Positions 57,942-64,000 of a stretch of 64,000 bases of DNA are shown piece after piece. Made by a program: the position numbers and the translations under genes. Below the pieces are notes generated by a model. The model saw nothing but the letters and a program-made list of their open reading frames with translations, searched no databases and had not been told where the DNA came from. Origin of the DNA: JAMXLO01 sp963850535 (GTDB lineage: Bacteria; Pseudomonadota; Alphaproteobacteria; Acetobacterales; Acetobacteraceae); contig CAWKMC010000013.1 in assembly GCA_963850535.1 (NCBI GenBank), positions 62,001 to 126,000 on the forward strand. The letters run 5' to 3'. Position 1 is the first letter of the stretch, and each line of letters begins with the position of its first letter.

Positions 57942-58302
57942 ATGTTCAAAGGGAGATCACTCGTCCTGCGCTATTCGTCTGAACTGACCTTTGCAATAGG
58001 GCTGGCGGCTGCGCCGATGACGGTGCACGCCGCGGATGCGCAGGTGGAGCGCGGCAGGTAGCTGGTTACGATCATCGGCTGCACTGCCTGCCATACGCCT
58101 GGCAGCCTGATTGGCCACCCCGACACCAGCAAGTACCTCGGCGGATCAGAAGTCGCCTCGGCCACTTCCACCTTTCTGAAAATCATGTCGCCAATCAGCA
58201 ACAAGGTGGCCGGACCGTTCGGGCCAGGAGAAACGCGAACGACCCTGGTCATGTCGGTGCAACCGGGCGACGTATACGCGAGACTTCCCCATCCCAAATA
58301 GG
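57942..58302 (+). pseudogene. truncated c-type cytochrome gene
   Basis: The ATG at 57942 begins a signal-peptide-like stretch (LTFAIGLAAAPMTVHA) and ADAQVERGR, then TAG at 58059-58061 where family members have Tyr, then LVTIIGCTACHTPGSLIGHP DTSKYLGGSEV with the haem motif CTACH. Right after this the sequence jumps to FLKIMSPISNKVAGPFGPGE, the C-terminal part of the same cytochrome family, so roughly 60 or more residues including the usual GPNLTPD region are deleted. A further +1 shift near 58263 precedes VYARLPHPK and TAG at 58300-58302. It is non-functional. Confidence 0.75.
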
Positions 58303-58370
58303 CGATTGATCCAGGTCAACGCGGCCATCTGCGGTTCCGTGGCATCAGGGCGGATCACGCGGAGCGGCCC

Positions 58371-59237
58371 ATGTACAGGTACCTCCTCGTTCCAGTCACC
58401 GGAGCCGAAAGTGATGGACCGGTGTTTGCCACGGCCCTGATGGTCGCACGTATCATGCCGGCGCATTTGGCCTTCCTGCACGTCCGGCTCGATGTCCAGG
58501 CAACGTTAACGGCGATGGCGAGCGCGGACACGGGCGGTGCGCTCGGTTACACCGAAATGCTCGAAACGCTTGAGCAGGAGGCAGCAGCCCGACAGAAGAA
58601 GGCCGAGCTGGCATTCCGTGATTTCTGTGAAAGCGAGCGGCTTTTGGTGACCGCAGATCTGTCCGCAGGCCTGCCATCAGCCGACTGGCGAACCGAGACC
58701 GGCGACGAACCACACTGGGTTGCGGAACACGGGAGAGTTGCGGACCTAGTCGTGGTTGGGCGCTCTCGCGATGGCGAAGCCGTTGCCATAGACATTCTGG
58801 AAGCCGCGCTAATGGGTACTGGCCGCCCAGTCCTCATCGCGCCCGCAGAAACGCGTCGCGAACTTTCTGGTGTGGTTGCGATTGCCTGGAAGGACCGGGC
58901 TGAAGCAGCCCGTGCCGTCGCAGCAGCACAACCGTTCCTGCAACTCGCCAAAAAGGTGGTCATTCTGTCGGTCAGCGAGGACGCAGCGAGTGATGACCCG
59001 TCCTGCGAACGGCTCCATCGTGCGTTGTCGTGGCAAAATCCTGCGACCAACGTGCAGAGCCTGAAGCCGAATGGTCGTCCGCCAGCAGAGACGCTGCTGG
59101 CCGCCGCACATGCAGTCAATGCCGACGTGCTTGTGATGGGCGGTTACGGTCACAGTCGCACGCGCGAGATCATCTTCGGCGGCTTCACCCGTCGCATCTT
59201 GTCACATGCCGATCTGCCGGTGTTGATGGCGCACTGA
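58371..59237 (+). CDS. universal stress protein, tandem Usp domains
   Basis: A 288-aa protein with two UspA-like domains (about 1-145 and 150-288). The second has a canonical ATP-binding pattern G-2x-G-9x-G(S/T) in MGGYGHSRTREIIFGGFTRR; the first is degenerate (VVVGRSRDGEAVAIDILEAA). It is a cytosolic stress protein, often induced on energy limitation or low oxygen. GGAGCGGCCC precedes ATG 58371. The downstream cytochrome c and HPF genes fit a respiration/stasis stress group. Confidence 0.9.
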   Translation: MYRYLLVPVTGAESDGPVFATALMVARIMPAHLAFLHVRLDVQATLTAMASADTGGALGYTEMLETLEQEAAARQKKAELAFRDFCESERLLVTADLSAGLPSADWRTETGDEPHWVAEHGRVADLVVVGRSRDGEAVAIDILEAALMGTGRPVLIAPAETRRELSGVVAIAWKDRAEAARAVAAAQPFLQLAKKVVILSVSEDAASDDPSCERLHRALSWQNPATNVQSLKPNGRPPAETLLAAAHAVNADVLVMGGYGHSRTREIIFGGFTRRILSHADLPVLMAH

Positions 59238-59267
59238 ACACGTGTATCGACGCCAGTAGGGGGACGC

Positions 59268-59606
59268 ATGACAAGAGGTGATGCATGGCTGGGCGCGGTG
59301 GCGCTCGGTTTCTCGCTCGCGGCCGCTGCCAGGCCAGCGAGTGCCCAGGACGTCGGTGACGCCGCCACCGGACACAAACTGGCGCAAACCTGGTGCAGTT
59401 CTTGCCACCTGGTAGAAGCCGCGCACGGCGCGGCAGTCAGCAACGGCGCGCCAACATTCACGGCCATCGCCGCCGACAAGTCCGTCACCGTTCTGTCGCT
59501 GCGGGCGTTCCTGCAGACCCCTCACGCAAGGATGCCGGACCTGCATCTGACCCGCGACGAGGTAGATGATCTGGCCTCTTACATCCTCAGCCTGCGGGCA
59601 AGCTGA
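59268..59606 (+). CDS. small c-type cytochrome
   Basis: A 112-aa exported monohaem cytochrome: signal peptide with cleavage after ASA, haem motif CSSCH at about 43-47, and the axial methionine in HARMPDLHLT. AGGGGGAC lies upstream of ATG 59268. It may pass electrons between a periplasmic dehydrogenase and an oxidase. It lies 30 bases after uspA and close to the decayed cytochrome at 57942-58302. Confidence 0.9.
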   Translation: MTRGDAWLGAVALGFSLAAAARPASAQDVGDAATGHKLAQTWCSSCHLVEAAHGAAVSNGAPTFTAIAADKSVTVLSLRAFLQTPHARMPDLHLTRDEVDDLASYILSLRAS

Positions 59607-59692
59607 CCAACTGCCTTGCGCGACATTGATCGAGATCAAAGCCCTGTCTCACGCAACTGGTATCGTTGCGACCACTCAGTGAGGAGATGGGC

Positions 59693-60055
59693 ATGGTCCC
59701 CGAGGTCCAGATAACGTTTCGCGGCATGGAGTTGTCGCCGTCAGCCGAGACGCAGGTGCGGCACAAAGTAGAAGAGCTGCAGCAATTCTCCGATCGGATC
59801 AGTGCCTGCCGCGTCACCCTGGAGACGGCCCATCGGCATCATCGACAAGGGAATGTCTACCAGGTTCGGGTGGATCTCGCGGTTCCGGGTGGAAAGATTG
59901 TGGTGAACCGCGAACCTGGCGAGGACCACGGGCACGAGGATCTGCTCGTCGCGATCCGCGATGCGTTCGATGCCGCGCGTCGTCGGCTGCAGGACCACAT
60001 GAAGCGCCTCGATGGTGTGCGCAAGCAGCACGCACCGCCGCAAACACAGGATTGA
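59693..60055 (+). CDS. ribosome hibernation promoting factor, short form (HPF/RaiA)
   Basis: A 120-aa protein of the S30AE family. VPEVQITFRGMELSPSAETQ starts the domain, with KIVVNREPGEDHGHEDLLVA and the C-terminal helix DAFDAARRRLQDHMKRLDGV. It binds the 30S subunit decoding centre and stops translation in stasis. The long-HPF C-terminal dimerisation domain is missing. GGAG is eight bases from ATG 59693. It converges with the SelW-like gene (11-base gap). Confidence 0.87.
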   Translation: MVPEVQITFRGMELSPSAETQVRHKVEELQQFSDRISACRVTLETAHRHHRQGNVYQVRVDLAVPGGKIVVNREPGEDHGHEDLLVAIRDAFDAARRRLQDHMKRLDGVRKQHAPPQTQD

Positions 60056-60066
60056 CCTACAGCAGG

Positions 60067-60285
60067 TCAGCCCAACGCATGCACGACTTCGTCCTCGGTC
60101 GGAAAGCGGCCACTCGCCTTCTTTGAGTAAGCCAGCCTGCCATCCACGGTGATTTCAAACACTCCGCCACCGGACTTCCGCAGGGCCACCTGCGCGGCTG
60201 GCTGCGTCTTTCGGATCAGATCTGCCGCCTCACGGGCGCGCGGTTCGTAACCTCACATTCCGCAGTATTCGATCTCGACCTGCAT
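60067..60285 (-). CDS. SelW/Rdx family selenoprotein, Sec encoded by in-frame UGA
   Basis: A 72-residue thioredoxin-like Rdx protein read through one in-frame TGA (60253-60255): MQVEIEYCGM-U-GYEPRARE, then ADLIRKTQPAAQVALRKSGG, GVFEITVDGRLAYSKKASGR and FPTEDEVVHALG to TGA 60067-60069. The CxxU context YCGMUGY is almost identical to mammalian SelW (YCGAUGY), where Sec is in the same place. GGVFEITVDG and YSKK-xGRFP are the most conserved Rdx motifs. The downstream hairpin with GU in its loop at +20/+21 looks like a bacterial SECIS. GGGAAGACCCCTC precedes ATG 60285. SelW-type proteins are thiol redox proteins. A Cys-to-stop mutation is the alternative, but every other residue is conserved. Confidence 0.82.
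60224..60241 (-). promoter_or_regulatory. candidate bacterial SECIS hairpin in the SelW-like gene
   Basis: Counting from the base after UGA (+1 = 60252), pairs form between +12/+13 and +28/+29 and between +15-+18 and +24-+27 (CGCC/GGCG) with G+14 bulged. The apical loop is CGUGA with GU at +20/+21. Loop distance and GU content match bacterial SECIS elements, which lie 3' of UGA inside the coding region. It needs folding and conservation analysis. Confidence 0.55.
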
Positions 60286-60361
60286 GAGGGGTCTTCCCGG
60301 GTTGTGGACACCGCGGGCAGGATGGCAGGAGAGAGCAAACTCCGATAGTCCCAAGGCCAAG

Positions 60362-61333
60362 ATGACTGATGATCGCCTGAAGCCGATGGACCCTGCCGTA
60401 TCGCCTCGCTTCGGCGATGTGGCGACCCTGTTACGTGCACCGCGGGTGCCGCCGGGCCCTGAGATCGACATTGCGCTGGTCGGGGTGCCATTCGACCTCG
60501 GCACCAACTTTCGCACGGGTGCGCGCGGCGGTCCGGCGGCGGTGCGGGAGGCATCCCGAACCATCCGCCTGGTACACCCCACCAGCCGGATCACGCCATT
60601 CGATCTCTGTCAGGTCGCCGATGTCGGCGATGTCGCGATCAATGCCATGGACCTCGCCGCCAGTCTCGCGGCGATCGAGGCGTTCTTCCAACGGCTGCAT
60701 GATTTCGGGATCGCGCCGATTACAGTGGGTGGCGACCACACGATCCCGCTGCCCATCCTGCGCGCGTTTGCCAAGCAGCAGCCGGTAGGACTGGTGCAGT
60801 TCGATGCCCATCCCGACACGCTGGACACGCTGATGGGCACGCGCATCAACCACGCCACGACGTTCAGGCGGGCGGTGGAAGAAGGGCTGATCGATCCGCA
60901 GCGCGCCGTCCAAGTCGGACTGCGCGGCAGCATGTTCAGCACCGACGACGCGAGTTGGAGCCGTTCGGCCGGCATGCGTGTTATCACCATGGACGAGTTC
61001 GAGGCGCTTGGACGTGCGCGGGTGATCGAGGAGATCGGCCACGTTATCGGTGACGGACCGACCTATGTCAGCTTCGACATCGATGGCCTGGACGCGGTGC
61101 ATGCGATGGGCACCGGTGTGCCGGAGGTCGGCGGCTACTCTGTGCGCGACGCGCAGGTGATGTTGCAAAGCCTTCGCGGACGCCACCTCATCGGCGCCGA
61201 CCTCTGCGAGGTGGCACCGATGTACGATCCGACCGGACAGACCGCGCTGAACGCGGCGAACCTGCTGTTCGAACTGCTGTGTGTGGTGGCCGACAGCCGT
61301 GTCACTCAGCCGAGCAGCAGTCGTCGCGCCTGA
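60362..61333 (+). CDS. ureohydrolase (agmatinase/arginase/guanidinobutyrase family)
   Basis: A 323-aa Mn-dependent ureohydrolase. Binuclear metal ligands are visible: GGDHT (123-127), DAHPD (148-152) and FDIDGLD (238-244). The last motif normally reads FDID-x-x-DP and here has DA in place of DP, seen in some guanidinobutyrases and uncharacterised members. TGVPEVGGYSVRDAQVML closes the active site. The start at 60362 is the first codon of the family-like N-terminus. It converges with the UGSC-type gene, overlapping by 28 bases. The substrate may be agmatine, guanidinobutyrate or a related guanidine. Confidence 0.88.
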   Translation: MTDDRLKPMDPAVSPRFGDVATLLRAPRVPPGPEIDIALVGVPFDLGTNFRTGARGGPAAVREASRTIRLVHPTSRITPFDLCQVADVGDVAINAMDLAASLAAIEAFFQRLHDFGIAPITVGGDHTIPLPILRAFAKQQPVGLVQFDAHPDTLDTLMGTRINHATTFRRAVEEGLIDPQRAVQVGLRGSMFSTDDASWSRSAGMRVITMDEFEALGRARVIEEIGHVIGDGPTYVSFDIDGLDAVHAMGTGVPEVGGYSVRDAQVMLQSLRGRHLIGADLCEVAPMYDPTGQTALNAANLLFELLCVVADSRVTQPSSSRRA

Positions 61334-61827
61334 TCTGCTGCGGCCTGCGCCATGGCGCGCAGCGCATCGTCGTCGGCGCTGCTGATCGGATGCGCGATTA
61401 CAGCGAACTGGTAATCGGGAAATCCAAGTACGCGCGCCATCAGTTCAGCTGCACTGACGAAGCGCGTGGTCATGACCGCCATCGCGGGGATGCCCAGTCG
61501 TTCGGCGGTGACGGAGTCATGCAGACTGCACGACGAACAACTGCCTCAGTCGCCGATTCCGGTGACCACCGCGTGCCAACGGGCGATCTCGTCCACGATG
61601 TGCCGATCGGCCGGCGCGCTGAAATTCGACTTCACCCGCAACACGACATCGGCGACGCCGAACTCTTCGCGAAGGATGCGGTCCAGATGGGTGAAGAAGC
61701 CCTTCGTCCCCTCCTTGCCGTTCGAAATCACACCCACCGTCGTCCCGGCGAGCGACACTAGACGCGCCGCCGGTTGCCCGAGTGGCGGTGCGGTTTCGTT
61801 AGTGGGATCGAGGACCTGAAGCACCAT
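61306..61827 (-). CDS. UGSC-motif selenoprotein, Sec encoded by in-frame UGA
   Basis: A 173-residue protein read through TGA at 61546-61548. The N-terminal 93 residues (MVLQVLDPTNETAPPLGQPA ... ADRHIVDEIARWHAVVTGIG D) are followed by U-GSCSSCSLHDSVTAERLGIP and AMAVMTTRFVSAAELMARVL, ending QARRLLLG with TGA 61306-61308. GDUGSC is the defining motif of the UGSC family, where homologues carry Sec or Cys at this position. The sequence continues in perfect frame with conserved character after UGA. A 19-base hairpin follows (see separate feature). The gene starts 9 bases after the 354-aa protein stop, so the two form an operon; its 3' end overlaps the ureohydrolase. Function of the family is unknown; a redox role is likely. 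Confidence 0.85.
61516..61534 (-). promoter_or_regulatory. bacterial SECIS-like hairpin in the UGSC gene
   Basis: From +12 to +30 after the UGA: GUCGUGCA-GUC-UGCAUGAC, a perfect 8-bp stem (one G:U) with a 3-base loop starting GU at +20/+21. Apical G/U at this distance is the recognised geometry for SelB-binding bacterial SECIS. It is markedly stronger than a random codon stretch would give. The SelW-like gene has GU at the same distance. Confidence 0.7.
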
Positions 61828-61836
61828 GGCGTCAGT

Positions 61837-62901
61837 TCACCGCCCAGGCGGCCCGCAGTCAACGCAGGCACCGATCGACAGTGTGACGGCGCGGCTCTTG
61901 TTGCCCAGCCACGGCGGGATCACCGCACCGAACCCGCCGGCGGGCCCGCCGGCTGCGATCACCAGAAGCTGCTCGGGTGTCTCGAGCGCGGCATACTCCG
62001 TATCGCCACGATCCCGCACCACCGCTCCCTTGCCCACACCCGCCCATTCGCGCCGACGAATGCGCGCGCGCTGGTGGATCAACGCGGCGATGTCGGTCTT
62101 GCTCCAGCCGGCGGCCTGCAGGTGATCGCGCAACTGCCTGGGGATGATTAGTGCGTAATTGCCGCCCCAGATCGAGTAGCCACGCATGTTGGCGCGCATC
62201 TCCGCGGCGAATGTTTCCAGGATCTCTTCCGGGACCGTGGTCCACTCGTTCATGATTTGCCGTGGCGCACCCGCTGCCATCACAGTGACGGCCGATGCGT
62301 CTGCCGGTAGACCATGCTGCACGTGTAGCGGCAACCAGGTGCTGTCCTCCTCATCCTCGGCCACACAGAAGCTGAACTTGCCAGGATGGCCGATAGTGGA
62401 GCGGTCGATGCCGCCCGGCCGCACCTCCAGAAGATTGATCAGTGCCAGCCGGATCGCGCGACCGATTACCGACGTCGCGCGATCGCTGTTGCCGAGCGTG
62501 TTGAATGTGCCCACGGCGCCGATCTCGCGTCGCAGCGGTCCGTTCAGCACGATGAACACCGCACAGCCGCCGGTGGAGGCGGTGGCGCCATGCAACAGGA
62601 ACTCGGGCTGCAGCATCGCGGCGACCGCGGTGACCACAGCCGGGAAATGCATCGGCAGACAGCCGGCCATGACCGCGTTGACCGCCAGCTTCTCGGCGGT
62701 GATCGCCACCTCGCGCACCGGCTCGATGCCGACCAGCTGTTCGGGCGGTAACATCGCCCATTCGAGGCAGGCGCGCACGGCATCGGCCGTCGGCGGAACA
62801 ATCGGCAAGCCGTCAGTCCAGCCATTGACGTGGTACAGTTCCTGTACCGCGTGGACATCGCCAAGGTCGTAGGTTCTCGAACCCAATGTCATCTGGGTCA
62901 C
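61837..62901 (-). CDS. uncharacterised protein preceding the UGSC selenoprotein
   Basis: A 354-aa protein I cannot assign. Its N-terminus has NGWTDGLPIVPPTADAVRAC, then a glycine-rich core with HGATASTGGCAVFIVLNGPL, GTFNTLGNSDRATSVIGRAI and GKFSFCVAEDEEDSTWLPLH; it ends SIGACVDCGPPGR with a CxxC pair. It starts at GTG 62901 or ATG 62892 and stops 9 bases before the UGSC gene start. It contains no membrane segment or signal peptide. Tight coupling suggests that it is a partner of the selenoprotein. The C-terminal ACVDCG may be a redox site that interacts with UGSC. Confidence 0.75.
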   Translation of the reverse strand: MTQMTLGSRTYDLGDVHAVQELYHVNGWTDGLPIVPPTADAVRACLEWAMLPPEQLVGIEPVREVAITAEKLAVNAVMAGCLPMHFPAVVTAVAAMLQPEFLLHGATASTGGCAVFIVLNGPLRREIGAVGTFNTLGNSDRATSVIGRAIRLALINLLEVRPGGIDRSTIGHPGKFSFCVAEDEEDSTWLPLHVQHGLPADASAVTVMAAGAPRQIMNEWTTVPEEILETFAAEMRANMRGYSIWGGNYALIIPRQLRDHLQAAGWSKTDIAALIHQRARIRRREWAGVGKGAVVRDRGDTEYAALETPEQLLVIAAGGPAGGFGAVIPPWLGNKSRAVTLSIGACVDCGPPGR

Positions 62902-62905
62902 CGGC

Positions 62906-63329
62906 TCACGACACCGACCATGGATCGACGAGGGTCAGGCCGCAACCCGAGAAACCTCTTATATCCCTGGTCGCGATGCGAGCGCCCGCGGCAAGCGCAG
63001 TGGCTGCAATCAGCCCGTCGAAGCCCTCTATCGGATTGCCGGCACGCCGGCGCGTCAGGACGATTTCGGGGTAACGTCCGGCGGCACCCGTGCCAAATGG
63101 CAGGACGCGGCCCGCGAAGTCTTCAGCAAACATTGCCTCGGCCGCGGCGGCCAGTGCCGTGCGGCGGCGGCCTGCCGGTAGCGCAGCGATACCATAGAGA
63201 ATCTCGGCCTGATTGACACAGGTAGTGACAAAGCTGTGCGCGGGGCTGCGCCGCCACCCAGGCGAGGACTCCTGCGTGTGGCTTGGGACGCATCAATTCA
63301 GAGATGACGTTGGTGTCGAGAACGATCAC
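62906..63329 (-). pseudogene. vapC: VapC-type PIN-domain toxin, frameshifted near 63225
   Basis: A type II toxin RNase. MIVLDTNVISELMRPKPHAG has the first PIN aspartate; after RAQ an extra base near 63225 shifts the frame to FVTTCVNQAEILYGIAALPA with the conserved NQAEILYG glutamate, and the end is GFDGLIAATALAAGARIATR D with the remaining acidic residues. The GTG start at 63329 overlaps the VapB stop by four bases. With the frameshift the first product would be cut to 68 residues and be inactive. Confidence 0.85.
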
Positions 63330-63580
63330 CGCTCGAAGTTTACGGGCGGCCCGACGGTAACCGGCGGGTGATCGGGTAGCTCGACACCGCCCAACGGTGC
63401 GAAGCGGCGACGGATCACCTCGGCAAGATTTGGAGCGCTGTCCTCGTCGTGACGGAGGGCGTCGACCAGGATTGTGCGCAGTTCCGCCTCCATGGAATGT
63501 CCGTGGCGGGCAGCACGCACGCGCAGCCGCTCTTTCATAGCTGTATCGACGTTGCGGATCGTCAGTGTGGGCATCGCCAT
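63326..63580 (-). CDS. vapB: VapB/FitA-type ribbon-helix-helix antitoxin
   Basis: An 84-aa antitoxin: MAMPTLTIRNVDTAMKERLR, then VRAARHGHSMEAELRTIL is the ribbon-helix-helix DNA-binding domain of the FitA/Arc type, and the C-terminal tail (GVELPDHPPVTVGPPVNFER) would bind and block VapC. ATG 63580 is used; 63574 is an alternative start. It overlaps vapC by four bases and is expected to repress its own promoter between this gene and ggt. Confidence 0.85.
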   Translation of the reverse strand: MAMPTLTIRNVDTAMKERLRVRAARHGHSMEAELRTILVDALRHDEDSAPNLAEVIRRRFAPLGGVELPDHPPVTVGPPVNFER

Positions 63581-63667
63581 CAATGTAATCGATGATTGCA
63601 ATGCTGGCAAACCTTGACGATATGCGCGACCGAACTACGCTTCGTCCCAGCTAACGGAGCACGCAGC

Positions 63668-64000
63668 ATGTTCACCACCCGCCCGGAAATCGCCGGCACC
63701 TTCGGTGTCGTCGCCAGCACGCATTGGATCGCCAGTCAGGTTGGGATGGCCGTGTTGGAACGAGGCGGCAACGCGTTCGACGCCGCCGCTGCCTGCGCCT
63801 TCACTCTGCAGGTGGCCGAGCCGCATCTCAACGGCCCGGGTGGCGACGCACCAATCATCCTGCATTCCGTCCGCAGCCGGTCGCAGCACGTGATCTGCGG
63901 CCAGGGCGTCGCGCCACAGGCCGCGACCCTGGAAAAATTCCGCCAGCTCGACATCGACCTGATCCCCGCGACCGGCGTGCTGCCTGCGGTCGTGCCAGGC
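63668..64000 (+). CDS. gamma-glutamyltransferase, N-terminal part (runs off the window)
   Basis: The first 111 codons of a gamma-glutamyltransferase: MFTTRPEIAGTFGVVASTHW, then GMAVLERGGNAFDAAAACAF TLQVAEPHLNGPGGDAPI, the highly conserved N-terminal block with GGNAxDAA and E-P-x-x-x-G-x-GGD. There is no signal peptide, so it may be a cytosolic GGT-like or cephalosporin-acylase-like form. GGAG lies upstream of ATG 63668. The C-terminal autoprocessing site lies beyond the window. Confidence 0.88.
   Translation, partial: MFTTRPEIAGTFGVVASTHWIASQVGMAVLERGGNAFDAAAACAFTLQVAEPHLNGPGGDAPIILHSVRSRSQHVICGQGVAPQAATLEKFRQLDIDLIPATGVLPAVVPG

Overview
The window looks like chromosomal DNA of a high-GC alphaproteobacterium, most likely Rhodospirillales/Acetobacteraceae or a relative. 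This is inference from the tkt-gap-pgk order, a 5-aminolevulinate synthase (C4 haem pathway), short gaps with 4-base ATGA/GTGA overlaps, and a large load of flavin monooxygenases, acyl-CoA dehydrogenases and dipeptide-type ABC transport genes typical of soil chemo-organotrophs. I saw no rRNA, tRNA, CRISPR array, phage block or insertion sequence.

Layout. 0-11 kb: a peptide/opine-type solute-binding protein, an SDR, an AHSA1 protein, transketolase 1, a benzoylformate-decarboxylase-like ThDP enzyme, a Lar-like zinc-ribbon protein and two acyl-CoA dehydrogenases. 11-20 kb: a ruined biotin-dependent acyl-CoA carboxylase, then a minus-strand unit of IclR regulator, Baeyer-Villiger monooxygenase (BVMO), luciferase-like monooxygenase (LLM), second BVMO and HSL-type esterase, which fits ketone to ester to acid plus alcohol. 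20-26 kb: pgk, gap, transketolase 2 and an M20 amidohydrolase. 26-31 kb: a lipoprotein, hemA, an AraC regulator, a secreted protein, a MarR-GNAT fusion and an RlmI-type methyltransferase. 31-50 kb: a catabolic patchwork with four more LLM enzymes, an HpaB-type flavin monooxygenase, VOC, ketopantoate-reductase-like, alcohol dehydrogenase, lactonase, DsbA-like isomerase and an orphan CoxL-type molybdoenzyme, plus MATE and NhaP transporters and a cyclase-TPR protein. 50-58 kb: a dipeptide-type ABC transporter with its ATPase pair inverted and two tandem solute-binding proteins. 58-64 kb: cytochrome c, UspA, a short HPF, a ureohydrolase, VapBC and the start of a gamma-glutamyltransferase.

The most interesting result is two genes that ordinary ORF calling truncates at an in-frame UGA and that both read as selenoproteins. 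One is a SelW/Rdx protein at 60067-60285 (YCGM-U-GY, the same context as mammalian SelW). The other is a UGSC-motif protein at 61306-61827 (GD-U-GSC) lying 9 bases downstream of an uncharacterised 354-residue protein. After each UGA there is a hairpin whose apical loop carries GU at exactly +20/+21, the geometry of a bacterial SECIS. No sel genes are in the window, so the prediction depends on selABCD elsewhere in the genome.

A second notable property is that about fifteen otherwise well-conserved genes are broken by single-base indels, mostly +1 (about 21 of 26 I could place). Protein similarity continues at once in the next frame. Undercorrected sequencing error is the simplest explanation, but three loci (11162-12094, 56180-57864, 57942-58302) also carry nonsense codons and/or large deletions and look like genuine decay. 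Frameshifted genes are given as one feature spanning all fragments.
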